Of a stretch of 64,000 bases of DNA, positions 8,643 to 16,403 are shown in pieces (the first letter of the stretch is position 1; each line of letters begins with the position of its first letter). The position numbers were made by a program, and so were the translations under genes. Source of the stretch: Streptomyces sclerotialus (GTDB lineage Bacteria > Actinomycetota > Actinomycetes > Streptomycetales > Streptomycetaceae). Under the pieces are notes generated by a model. That model saw only the letters and a list, made by a program, of their open reading frames with translations. It was not told the DNA's origin and ran no database searches. The stretch spans positions 4,092,001-4,156,000 of the forward strand of contig NZ_JBFOHP010000002.1 of assembly GCF_040907265.1 (NCBI RefSeq), given 5' to 3'.

Positions 8643-8775
8643 TGCGGTGCTCTGTCTCCGCCGGTGCTCTGTTTCCGCCGGTGCGTTGTCTTCGCCGGTG
8701 CCCCGTGCCTTCGTCGGTGCCCCGTGTCTCGCCAGTGCCCATGCCTTACCGGTGCCCCGTGCCTGCCTCGGTGGC
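8643..8775. repeat. Degenerate 17-19 bp tandem repeat
   Basis: About seven consecutive variants of GCCGGTGCTCTGTTTCC lie upstream of the acidic secreted protein gene, in the gap shared with the response regulator. The rest of the 425-nt gap (8776-9022) contains the GTTA palindrome and the regulator's -10 element. Confidence 0.65.
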
Positions 8776-8957
8776 TGCCTGGGCCGGCCGGTCCCGGTGT
8801 TTCTTCACTCTGCCTGCTCGATCCGCCGTCGGCGGGTTTTCCACAGGCCGGATGTGTCTCTTGCCGGTCTCGTCCGGGTGAGCGGGTTGTCCACAGATTC
8901 CACGACGCCCGTACAGGAACGAGTCGACCAGGCACGTTCCAGACTCGCGCACCATTC

Positions 8958-8975
8958 CCTAACGGCCGGTTAAGG
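8958..8975. promoter_or_regulatory. TAAC-N5-GTTAAG palindrome upstream of response regulator
   Basis: CCTAAC and GGTTAAGG form an imperfect palindrome about 50 nt before the regulator's -10 element. GTTAAG recurs twice upstream of the DUF4956-VTC operon at 12959 and 12981, so it may be the regulator's own binding motif. Confidence 0.35.
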
Positions 8976-9022
8976 CGGCCCCAAAGCCTGTGGCCGGCCC
9001 TCCGATCGGGATCATCGCTGGT

Positions 9023-9028
9023 TACCGT
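9023..9028 (+). promoter_or_regulatory. Leaderless -10 element of response regulator gene
   Basis: TACCGT lies exactly 6 nt before ATG 9035, and there is no ribosome site. This supports the 9035 start over the longer frame from 8990. Confidence 0.55.
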
Positions 9029-9034
9029 GGCGTC

Positions 9035-9853
9035 ATGTCCCACCTGCTCGTCGTCGAGGACGACCCCCAGCTGCGCAGTGCGCTCGTGCGGGCGCTGCGG
9101 GACCGCGGTCATGCCGTGGCCACCGCCGCGACCGGGATGTCCGGCCTGGACGCTGCCGTGACCGACCGTCCCGATCTGATCGTGCTGGACCTGGGGCTGC
9201 CCGACGTGGACGGCGCCCAGGTGCTGCGGATGCTGCGGGCGGTCAGCGACGTACCGATCATCGTCGCCACCGCGCGCGACGAGGAGGGCGACATGGTCGC
9301 GGTGCTCGACGACGGCGCGGACGACTACATCGTCAAGCCGTTCGGCGCCGCGCAGCTGGACGCCCGCATCAAGGCGGTACTGCGCCGTCTGGGTACGGCC
9401 GAGCCGGAGGCGCCGCTCCGGGTCGGCGGGCTGGTCCTGGATACGGCGGCGCGCGAGGTCGTGCTCGACGGCGCGCCGCTGGACCTCACGCCCCGCGAGT
9501 TCGACCTGCTGGTCTATCTCGCCCGCCGCGTCGGCCAGGTCGTCTCGCGCCGGGAGCTGCTCGCGGAGGTGTGGCAGCAGCCGCTCGGCGGGGCGGACAA
9601 GACGGTGGACGTCCATCTGTCCTGGCTACGCCGGAAACTCGGGGAGACCGCCCAGAAGCCGCGGTACCTGCACACCGTCCGTACCGTGGGCGTCAAGCTC
9701 GCGGCCCCGGACAGCGGTGACGGTGACAGTGGCGGCAGTGATCGCGATGTCGGCAGTGATCGCAGTGATCGCGGTGGCGGCAGTGATCGTGGTGGCAGAA
9801 GTGGCCACGGTGGTGGCGGCAGTGTCGACGGCTCGGCCCGGCGGTCGGAGTAG
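9035..9853 (+). CDS. OmpR/PhoB-family response regulator
   Basis: 272 residues. The receiver domain (about 1-115) carries acidic pocket EDD at 8-10, the phospho-acceptor Asp52 (VLDLGLPD) and Lys101 (YIVKPFGA). It is followed by a winged-helix DNA-binding domain (about 135-225, LTPREFDLLVYLARR, DVHLSWLRRKLGE). A further 45 or so residues are a Gly/Ser/Asp/Arg repeat tail coded by a tandem DNA repeat, which is unusual for this family. It is co-transcribed with the kinase that begins 6 nt later. Likely targets are the neighbouring VTC/DUF4956, PI-PLC and secreted-protein genes. Confidence 0.95.
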   Translation: MSHLLVVEDDPQLRSALVRALRDRGHAVATAATGMSGLDAAVTDRPDLIVLDLGLPDVDGAQVLRMLRAVSDVPIIVATARDEEGDMVAVLDDGADDYIVKPFGAAQLDARIKAVLRRLGTAEPEAPLRVGGLVLDTAAREVVLDGAPLDLTPREFDLLVYLARRVGQVVSRRELLAEVWQQPLGGADKTVDVHLSWLRRKLGETAQKPRYLHTVRTVGVKLAAPDSGDGDSGGSDRDVGSDRSDRGGGSDRGGRSGHGGGGSVDGSARRSE

Positions 9854-9858
9854 ATGCG

Positions 9859-11295
9859 ATGCGTCTGCGGATTCTGCTGGTCACGGCCCTGACTACCGCG
9901 CTCGTGCTCGCCGCGCTCCTGGTGCCGCTCGCGATCCTCACCCGTAGTCACGCCGCGGACCGGGCCACGGCCGACGCCACCGCCCGCGCGCAGTCGCTGG
10001 CCGCCGGCATCGGTACCGCGCTGGCCCATCCCGGCCCCGAGGGCAGCCTGGCCACCGCCGCGTCGCTCGTGACGGCCGCCAACGGGGCGAATCTGCCGCG
10101 TACGTCGGTGATCCTCGCGGACGGGACCGTGCTGGGCCCACCGGCGCGCGTCACGGACGCCGTGCGCCTGGCGCGTTACGGGCGTGCGTTCGCGTACGCG
10201 CCCCCTGGAGGCGGCCAGACGGTGCTGGTCCCCGTACAGGGCGCCTCCGGCGGTACCGCCGTCATCCATGTCGCGCTGACCGATGAGCAACTGTACGCGG
10301 GGACTCTCCCGTCCTGGCTGGCGTTCGCCGGGCTCGGGGTCGGGCTCGTACTGCTCGGCCTGCTGGTCGCCGACCGGCTGGGCGCCCGGCTGGTCGGCTC
10401 CACACAGCGGCTCGCGAAGGTCGCCGACCGGCTCGCGGCCGGCGACCTGACCGCCCGCGCGGAGCCGGACGGGCCGCCGGAGCTGCGCCTGGTGGCCGGT
10501 GAGCTGAACAATCTCGCGGGTCGCATCGAGGGCTTCCTCACCGCCGAGCGGGAGAACGCGGCGGACCTGGCGCACCGCCTCCGTACGCCGGTCGCGGCGC
10601 TGCGCCTGGATGCCGAGGGGCTGCGCGACCCGGCCGAGGCGGAGCGGATCGCGGCGGACGTGGCGGCACTGGAGCGCAGCGTGGACGAGGTCATCCGTAC
10701 GGCGCGCAAGCCGCTGCGGGAAGCCGCCGGGTACGGGGGCGCGGGTGGCCCGTCCCGTGGCGGAGCCGGTGCGCCGTCCGCCGACCTGGTCGCGGTGGCC
10801 CGTGAGCGCGCGGACTTCTGGCGCCCGCTGGCGGAGGACCAGGGGCGCACGCTGGACTTCCAAGCCCCTGATGCGCCGGTGCCCGTACGGGCGGACGAAG
10901 CGGAGCTGGCAGCCGCGGTGGACGCGCTCATCGGCAATGTCTTCGACCACACGCCGGAGGGCGTGGGTATGCGGCTGTCCGTGTCCGCCGCCGGTGACGA
11001 GCGCGCGGGCGAGGCTGCGGGGAGCCGTAGCGGGGGCGGCGGGCTGCTGGTCATAGAGGACGACGGGCCCGGTTTCCCCGAGGGGCACGTGCCGCAGCGG
11101 GGTAAGAGCGGCGGCGGCTCCACGGGGCTCGGTCTGGACATCGTGCGCCGCGTCGCGGAGGAGTCCGGCGGCCGCACGGTGCTGACCGCCGCGCGGCGGG
11201 CGAGCGGCGGGGAGGCGGCCCCTGACGGTACCGGCGGCGGCGAGGGCGGCCGTGGTGCCCGGGTGGAGGCCCACCTCGGGGGGCCGTCGGCGTAG
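9859..11295 (+). CDS. Sensor histidine kinase, partner of the OmpR-type regulator
   Basis: A 478-residue membrane kinase. The first transmembrane helix spans about residues 5-28. A short extracytoplasmic domain of about 120 residues follows, then a second helix (about 151-172), HAMP and HisKA with the phospho-acceptor His239 in ADLAHRLRTPVAAL. The ATPase domain has the N box around Asn360 (IGNVFDHTP), DDGPGFP and GSTGLGLDIVRR. The dimerisation helix uses HRLRTP rather than HELRTP, as in many actinobacterial kinases. The stimulus is unknown. The gene converges on the VTC gene with only 16 nt between stop codons, so no terminator fits there. Confidence 0.95.
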   Translation: MRLRILLVTALTTALVLAALLVPLAILTRSHAADRATADATARAQSLAAGIGTALAHPGPEGSLATAASLVTAANGANLPRTSVILADGTVLGPPARVTDAVRLARYGRAFAYAPPGGGQTVLVPVQGASGGTAVIHVALTDEQLYAGTLPSWLAFAGLGVGLVLLGLLVADRLGARLVGSTQRLAKVADRLAAGDLTARAEPDGPPELRLVAGELNNLAGRIEGFLTAERENAADLAHRLRTPVAALRLDAEGLRDPAEAERIAADVAALERSVDEVIRTARKPLREAAGYGGAGGPSRGGAGAPSADLVAVARERADFWRPLAEDQGRTLDFQAPDAPVPVRADEAELAAAVDALIGNVFDHTPEGVGMRLSVSAAGDERAGEAAGSRSGGGGLLVIEDDGPGFPEGHVPQRGKSGGGSTGLGLDIVRRVAEESGGRTVLTAARRASGGEAAPDGTGGGEGGRGARVEAHLGGPSA

Positions 11296-11311
11296 TCCCC
11301 GCCTCATCTCG

Positions 11312-12118
11312 TCAGGCCGCGTGCGGCTCGGCCGGGGTGAAGACCCGGCGGGTGGCGCGTCGCCAGGCGTTCGCGGTGAGGTCGGGGCGCAGGGCGGACA
11401 GCGCGCCGCAGTACTTGGTGAATTCGGCCGGGCGGACGCCATAAGCGTGCAGCAGCCGGTCAGCCTCGGTCAGATGTCCGTCCGTCTTGGACTCGACGAG
11501 CACCAGGCCCCCATCGGCGCGGACGGCACGTCCCGTACGCGGGTCGCGGCAGATCATGCCCGCGTCGCAGGTGATGCGCTGGCCGTCCGCCACGAAGGTC
11601 GCCCGCTGGTAGTCGGTGACGAGCGAGGTGGCGAGGTCGGTGGGGGCCGTCATGTCGTACGTGCGGCGCAGCACCGAGGCCAGGAAGTTGCGCTGCGCCT
11701 GATCAAGTGCGGTCGTACCGGGGATCATCGGCTGCCGGAACTTGACCGTTTCGCCGCGCCCGCTCTTGAGCTTGATTTCGAACTGCCGCTCCCCGGTGTC
11801 CTCGTACAGCCGCTCCCTGATCTTGAAGCGAAGCCGTCGGCCCTGCCGGTGGTCGTGGAAGGCCCGCAGGTCAGGCGTGTCGTAGTAGAGGGAGTTGTAC
11901 CGGAACCAGCGCCGGCCGTTGATGCACAGCGACTTGAACGGTCCGCCGGGGCGCTTCGGGTCCGTCAGCCGGGCCGCGAAGTCGGCGAAGATCTCGACCG
12001 GCACGAGGTAGCTGTTGTCGTGGCGGGCCAGCAGCTCGGCACGGGCCTGCACCTCGGCGAGGGTGATGGGGTGCGCGGCCAGTGCGGCGCGGGCGATGGC
12101 GCGTACGGCGGGGTTCAC
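11312..12118 (-). CDS. VTC-domain (polyphosphate-polymerase-like) protein
   Basis: 268 residues from GTG 12118, which overlaps the DUF4956 stop codon in a GTGA junction and has AAGGAG upstream. The sequence matches the VTC tunnel fold: SLYYDTPDLRAFHDH, RLRFKIRERLY, FEIKLKSGRGETVKFR and LVLVESKTDG provide the alternating basic and acidic residues that line the tunnel. In yeast the VTC domain makes polyphosphate from ATP. Bacterial homologues next to DUF4956 have not been shown to do so, to my knowledge. No membrane segment is present, so it probably acts at the membrane through its DUF4956 partner. Confidence 0.88.
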   Translation of the reverse strand: MNPAVRAIARAALAAHPITLAEVQARAELLARHDNSYLVPVEIFADFAARLTDPKRPGGPFKSLCINGRRWFRYNSLYYDTPDLRAFHDHRQGRRLRFKIRERLYEDTGERQFEIKLKSGRGETVKFRQPMIPGTTALDQAQRNFLASVLRRTYDMTAPTDLATSLVTDYQRATFVADGQRITCDAGMICRDPRTGRAVRADGGLVLVESKTDGHLTEADRLLHAYGVRPAEFTKYCGALSALRPDLTANAWRRATRRVFTPAEPHAA

Positions 12119-12834
12119 ACGGTCTCCTTCGAGGCGTCGGCGGTACGTCCGGAGGGGAGGTCGGTGGAGCGGTCGGGTACGTGCGGCGTGCGGTCGGCGC
12201 GGTACTGGGTGGCCGGTTCCCCGGGCGTCTGGTGATCGGACGCCTTGTGAGGCGTACGAGCGACGGCGACGGAACGTTCCATCTCGCGGTAACGGACGTC
12301 CACGACCGTCACGTCCCGGACGAAGTCGACCTGCTTGACGGTCCAGTTGAGCGGCTCGCCCACCCGGCGGGCCAGGTCGGCGCGGAGCGCGGCCGGGTCG
12401 GTGTGCACGACGTCGAGGGTGACCACCGTGCGGCGGCTGCGGGTCAGCAGCTTGGGGTGGTCGGCGCACCAGATGACGAAGAGCAGCAGCACGGTGAAGA
12501 TCGCGGCGAAGCCCAGCTCCAGCTGCGGCAGCCCGCACAGCAGGCCCAGGACGAGGGTCGTGAAGTAGTACGCGACCTCTTCGTGCTGGATGGAGTCCGA
12601 GCGCAGCCGGATGATCGACAACACGCCGAACAGGCCGAACGCCAGCGCCGTGCCCCCGCTGCCGTTGACCTCCGCGAGTGCCGCGACGACCGAGAACAGC
12701 GCGACGTTCAGTGCGAGGTAGGCCGGCACCAGGTCGCGGCGCCGGTGCCGCGGGTAGTACACGGCGAACGTCAGCACGCACACCGCGGCCAGGTCGAGCC
12801 CCAGGTGGGCGGCCAGCTGTCCGAGAGTAACCAT
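12115..12834 (-). CDS. DUF4956 membrane protein
   Basis: 239 residues with about four transmembrane helices in the first 130 residues (LAAVCVLTFAVYY, AYLALNVALFSVVAAL, FTTLVLGLLCGLP, FAAIFTVLLLFVIW) around the conserved loop FGLFGVLSIIRLRSDSI. A cytoplasmic ferredoxin-like region follows (VVTLDVVHTDPAALRADLARRVG), then a disordered polar tail. DUF4956 proteins are typically coupled to VTC-domain proteins, as here with a 4-nt overlap, so the pair probably forms one membrane complex. It starts at ATG 12834 with GAGGAAAG upstream. The divergent PI-PLC gene shares its control region. Confidence 0.88.
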   Translation of the reverse strand: MVTLGQLAAHLGLDLAAVCVLTFAVYYPRHRRRDLVPAYLALNVALFSVVAALAEVNGSGGTALAFGLFGVLSIIRLRSDSIQHEEVAYYFTTLVLGLLCGLPQLELGFAAIFTVLLLFVIWCADHPKLLTRSRRTVVTLDVVHTDPAALRADLARRVGEPLNWTVKQVDFVRDVTVVDVRYREMERSVAVARTPHKASDHQTPGEPATQYRADRTPHVPDRSTDLPSGRTADASKETV

Positions 12835-12958
12835 TGCTTTCCTCGTACGGTCACGGGTGGCCGGCCCGTCCGGCGGCCACGTCTCCTGCGATTCGCTCCC
12901 GTGGCGCGGCGCGGAGCCGCACGGCGGGAGGCACGAGAAAGAAGCTAGGAATCCGTGG

Positions 12959-12986
12959 GTTAAGCGCGCCCCTCACTGGCGTTAAG
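12959..12986. promoter_or_regulatory. Two GTTAAG direct repeats 22 nt apart
   Basis: GTTAAG occurs at 12959-12964 and 12981-12986, exactly two helical turns apart, in the 318-nt gap between the DUF4956-VTC operon and the PI-PLC gene. This spacing suits an OmpR-type regulator bound as a head-to-tail dimer. The same hexamer lies upstream of the nearby response regulator gene. I see no other feature in this gap. Confidence 0.4.
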
Positions 12987-13152
12987 GAAAGCGGCTGGGG
13001 CGTCAGCCGTGGTGGACGCCCGTCACAGCTGTTTCGTCGGCACCTCCCGTCGCTGTTGTCGCTGGGGCTACTCTCCTCTCACCACACGCAGCCCTGCCGC
13101 CGAGGCCCTCGCTGTGTGGTGCCGGGCCGCATGCCACTGGAGGGGACTGAGC

Positions 13153-14139
13153 ATGCCCATCAGCCGTCGAGGATTCGTCACCGCGGCCCTGACCGGCTCC
13201 GCGACCGCCCTGCTCGCCGGAGCGCCGGCCCGCGCGCTCCCGGCCCCCGCCACCCCTGCGGCCGGCCGTGCCGCCGCGGCGCCCGACCCGGCCCGGTGGA
13301 TGGCCGCGTTGCCGGACGGTGTCCCGCTGACCCGGCTGACCGTGCCCGGTACGCATGACACCTGCGCCACCGACCCGATGAACGGTACGGAGTGGTCGCA
13401 CACCCAGAACATGGGTATACCGGAGCAACTGCGGCGCGGCATACGCTTCCTCGACATCCGCCTCGGCACGCCGCCGCCGGACGTGCCCGGCGAACTCGGC
13501 GTCTACCACGGGGCGTACTACCAGGACATCACCTTCAACACCGTCCTCGACCAGTGCCGCGACTTCCTGCGGGAGGCGCCGGGTGAGACCGTGCTGATGC
13601 GCGTCAAGAACGAGCACGGGCTGACCGACGCGCAGCTCAGCGACAGGTTCGGCGAGTACCTGGGGGCGAAGGGGTACGGAGATCTCTTCCTCGTCGCGCC
13701 CGACCTTCCCTCGCTCGGCGCGGCCCGCGGCAAGGTCGTGCTGATCACCCAGTTCGCCTCCGGGCTGAGCGCACCCGCCTGGCCCGCGGGCGACAACGGC
13801 ACTTTCTCGAACGAGTGGTTCGCGCTGCAGGACCACTACGCGACGTCCGTCGACACCAAACGGCGCGACGTCCTGCGGCACTTCGACGCTGTGACGGCCC
13901 ATCAGGACTCCGGCCGGCTCTACCTCAACTTCGCCAGCCTCGCTCCGGATGCGGCCAACGGCTTCCGCTGGCCCAAGCACCTCGCCGACGCGGTCATGCC
14001 CACCGTCCTGACCTACCTCAGCAGCCATCAGCAGCCAGGCGTCCACCTCGGCGTCGTGGTCATGGACTTCCCCGAATTCCACCCCCCTGCCATCGAATCG
14101 CTCATCGCCCGCAATTTCCCCCCGAGCGCTGCTGCCTGA
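13153..14139 (+). CDS. Tat-exported phosphatidylinositol-specific phospholipase C-like protein
   Basis: 328 residues. A twin-arginine signal peptide (SRRGFVTAALTG, residues 4-15) ends near the APARA cleavage region, so the enzyme is exported folded. The PI-PLC X-box has the first catalytic His68 in TVPGTHDTCA and the second His119 in GVYHGAYY, with IRFLDIRLG between them and MRVKNEHG after. Enzymes of this type cleave the phosphodiester of phosphatidylinositol or GPI-like lipids. ATG 13153 has AGGGGA about 7 nt upstream and gives the clean Tat signal; upstream in-frame starts do not. Confidence 0.92.
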   Translation: MPISRRGFVTAALTGSATALLAGAPARALPAPATPAAGRAAAAPDPARWMAALPDGVPLTRLTVPGTHDTCATDPMNGTEWSHTQNMGIPEQLRRGIRFLDIRLGTPPPDVPGELGVYHGAYYQDITFNTVLDQCRDFLREAPGETVLMRVKNEHGLTDAQLSDRFGEYLGAKGYGDLFLVAPDLPSLGAARGKVVLITQFASGLSAPAWPAGDNGTFSNEWFALQDHYATSVDTKRRDVLRHFDAVTAHQDSGRLYLNFASLAPDAANGFRWPKHLADAVMPTVLTYLSSHQQPGVHLGVVVMDFPEFHPPAIESLIARNFPPSAAA

Positions 14140-14284
14140 CAACGGACCCGCCGGTCCGATCGTTCCCGCCTCGTGACGCCCCGGCCGCTCCCGCGCGATC
14201 CCCGGCGGCCTACGCTCGGCTGACGATGCCGGAACGGCACAGGGCGCGACGGCAACGGCAGGACGAACGGGGATGGAGCCGAGA

Positions 14285-16312
14285 ATGGACGGCCTCAAGG
14301 GACTGACCACCGAGGACCCGAGGACGATCGGTGCCTACCGCCTGCTCGGCCGGCTCGGCACGGGCGGCATGGGCCGGGTCTACCTCGCGCGTTCCGAAGG
14401 CGGGCGGACGGTGGCCGTGAAGCTGGTCAAGACCGAGCTGGCGGCCGAACAGGAGTTCCGGGACCGGTTCCGCGCCGAGGTCGCGGCGGCGCGGCGGGTG
14501 GGCGGCCGCTGGACAGCGCCCGTACTGGACGCCGACACCGAGGCGGACGTCCCGTGGGTGGCGACCGGGTACATCGCGGGCCCGGCGCTGAGCGAGGTCG
14601 TGGAGGGCACGTACGGGTCGCTGCCGGAGTACGGCGTCAGACGGCTCGCCTACGGGCTTGCCAGCGCACTGCTCGACATTCACGGTGCCGGCCTGGTGCA
14701 CCGCGACCTGAAGCCGTCCAACGTGCTGCTGACCATCGACGGTCCGCGGGTCATCGACTTCGGTATCGCGCGGGCGCTGGACGCGGTGAGCGAGTACACC
14801 CAGACGCAGGTCGGCATGGTCGTCGGCTCGCCGAGCTTCATGTCGCCCGAGCAGGTGCGCGGTGAACGCATCACGCCCGCGAGCGACGTCTTCTGCCTGG
14901 GCTCGGTGCTCGCGTACGCGGCGTCCGGACGGATGCCCTTCGGGTCGCCGGCATCGGGCGTGCACGCGGTGATGTTCCGCGTCGCCGAATCCACGCCCGA
15001 CCTGGACGCCGTACCGGAGCACCTGCGGGGGCTGATCGGCGGCTGTCTGGCGAAGGACCCGGAGGAGCGGCCGGCACCGGAGGACCTCATCTCGGAGATC
15101 GGGCCGGTGAGCAGCGGCGGGGCGAGCTCTCCCTGGTTGCCGGCCGAGCTGATCGCGCAGCTCGGCCGGCACGCCGTACGGCTGCTGGACACGGATACGC
15201 CGCCCTCGGGGCAGCCGGCACGTCCGGGACGCACGACCGGGACGGGCGCCGCCTCCGTGTCGGGCCCCGGCTACGTGTCGGGCAGCACCTCGGTACGCGG
15301 CGGCACCTCGGTACGCGGCGGCGTCTCCGTACCGGGCGGTGGCTCCGTACCGGAGCGCGCGGAAGCGCGGACGACGGTCCTGCCGGCCGGCTCGGGAACG
15401 GGGACGGGATCGGGGCCGGGGTCGGCAGCGAAGCCGGAGCCGGTATCGGAGCCGGAGTCGGGTGGCTCGTACGGTCCCGGGAGCGCCGCGCCCATTCCTG
15501 GGAGCGCCGCGCCCGGCCCCAGGCCCACCCCGCCCCGGCGTCGCTGGGCTCTCGCTGTCGCAGCCGTCACCGTGGCGCTCGCCGGTGCCGGTGTGGCGGT
15601 GGTGGCCGTGCCCGCGCTGGGCGGCAGCGGGAAGGGCGACGGCGGTTCCGACATCCCGGCCGCCTACGTGGGCACCTGGACCGGCGACGTCGAGCGGTAC
15701 GGGGAGCCGACGGGGCAGCAGCGGCGGTTCGTGATCTCGCGCGGGTCGGTCGGCGAGGTGGTCGCCAACAGCATCAGCCTCGGCGCCACCTACGAGTGCA
15801 AGAGCGACGGGAAGCTGGTCTCCGTATCGGCCGGGGGCGGGCTGCGGCTGGACACCACTGTGGTGCGGTCCACACCCGAAGGGCGCTGTTCGGCGCTGGG
15901 CGAGCACCACCTGAAGCCCGGGCCGAAGGGCACCCTCCTGTGGAGCGCGGCGGGCCGTACGGCGACGCTGCGCCCCGCGGGCCACGAGGTGGTCCCCACG
16001 GCGTACCTGGGCACCTGGGAGCGCCCCAACGCCGACGGTGTGGGCACCCAGGTGGTGACGATCAAGCGCACCCCGGTGGGCAGCCCCGCCGTGACGATCG
16101 ACGTACGGGGCAGCGGCGGGCACTGCACGGCCCGCGCGGACTTCTACTCGGCCGACGGGAAGCTGTCCGTCGGCCCCTCCGTGGTGCAGCGCCCCGCCCC
16201 CGGGTGCGCGCCCAGCAGTTCGTCCTTCTTCAGGATCGGCGGCGACGGCACCCTGGTGCGCGAGTTCCGCGGCAACGACAAGCAGCCGCGTACCTACACG
16301 AAGGTGCGGTGA
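14285..16312 (+). CDS. Membrane Ser/Thr protein kinase with duplicated extracellular domain
   Basis: 675 residues from ATG 14285 (GGAG 6 nt upstream; ATG 14273 is possible). The cytoplasmic Hanks-type kinase domain has the Gly loop LGTGGMGRVY (24-33), the ATP Lys46, HRDLKPSNVLL (139-149), DFGIAR (158-163) and an activation segment ending in GSPSFMSPEQ. A Pro/Ser/Gly-rich juxtamembrane linker of about 130 residues follows. One transmembrane helix (about 420-443) leads to an extracellular part made of two related units starting AAYVGTWTGD and TAYLGTWERP, each with cysteines. PASTA repeats are absent, so the ligand is not expected to be peptidoglycan in the PknB manner. Confidence 0.95.
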   Translation: MDGLKGLTTEDPRTIGAYRLLGRLGTGGMGRVYLARSEGGRTVAVKLVKTELAAEQEFRDRFRAEVAAARRVGGRWTAPVLDADTEADVPWVATGYIAGPALSEVVEGTYGSLPEYGVRRLAYGLASALLDIHGAGLVHRDLKPSNVLLTIDGPRVIDFGIARALDAVSEYTQTQVGMVVGSPSFMSPEQVRGERITPASDVFCLGSVLAYAASGRMPFGSPASGVHAVMFRVAESTPDLDAVPEHLRGLIGGCLAKDPEERPAPEDLISEIGPVSSGGASSPWLPAELIAQLGRHAVRLLDTDTPPSGQPARPGRTTGTGAASVSGPGYVSGSTSVRGGTSVRGGVSVPGGGSVPERAEARTTVLPAGSGTGTGSGPGSAAKPEPVSEPESGGSYGPGSAAPIPGSAAPGPRPTPPRRRWALAVAAVTVALAGAGVAVVAVPALGGSGKGDGGSDIPAAYVGTWTGDVERYGEPTGQQRRFVISRGSVGEVVANSISLGATYECKSDGKLVSVSAGGGLRLDTTVVRSTPEGRCSALGEHHLKPGPKGTLLWSAAGRTATLRPAGHEVVPTAYLGTWERPNADGVGTQVVTIKRTPVGSPAVTIDVRGSGGHCTARADFYSADGKLSVGPSVVQRPAPGCAPSSSSFFRIGGDGTLVREFRGNDKQPRTYTKVR

Positions 16313-16333
16313 ACGCGGCTGCTGACGTCACTC

Positions 16334-16369
16334 GTGAAGGCCGCCCGCCACGGGGCGGGCGGCCTTCAC
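16334..16369. terminator. Bidirectional terminator between kinase and purA
   Basis: A perfect long stem, GTGAAGGCCGCCCGCC against GGCGGGCGGCCTTCAC, with a tiny loop, lies midway between the convergent kinase and purA genes. Confidence 0.9.
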
Positions 16370-16403
16370 GGGCAGCGGGGGCGAGAGGCCCCCTTCGGGT
16401 GCC

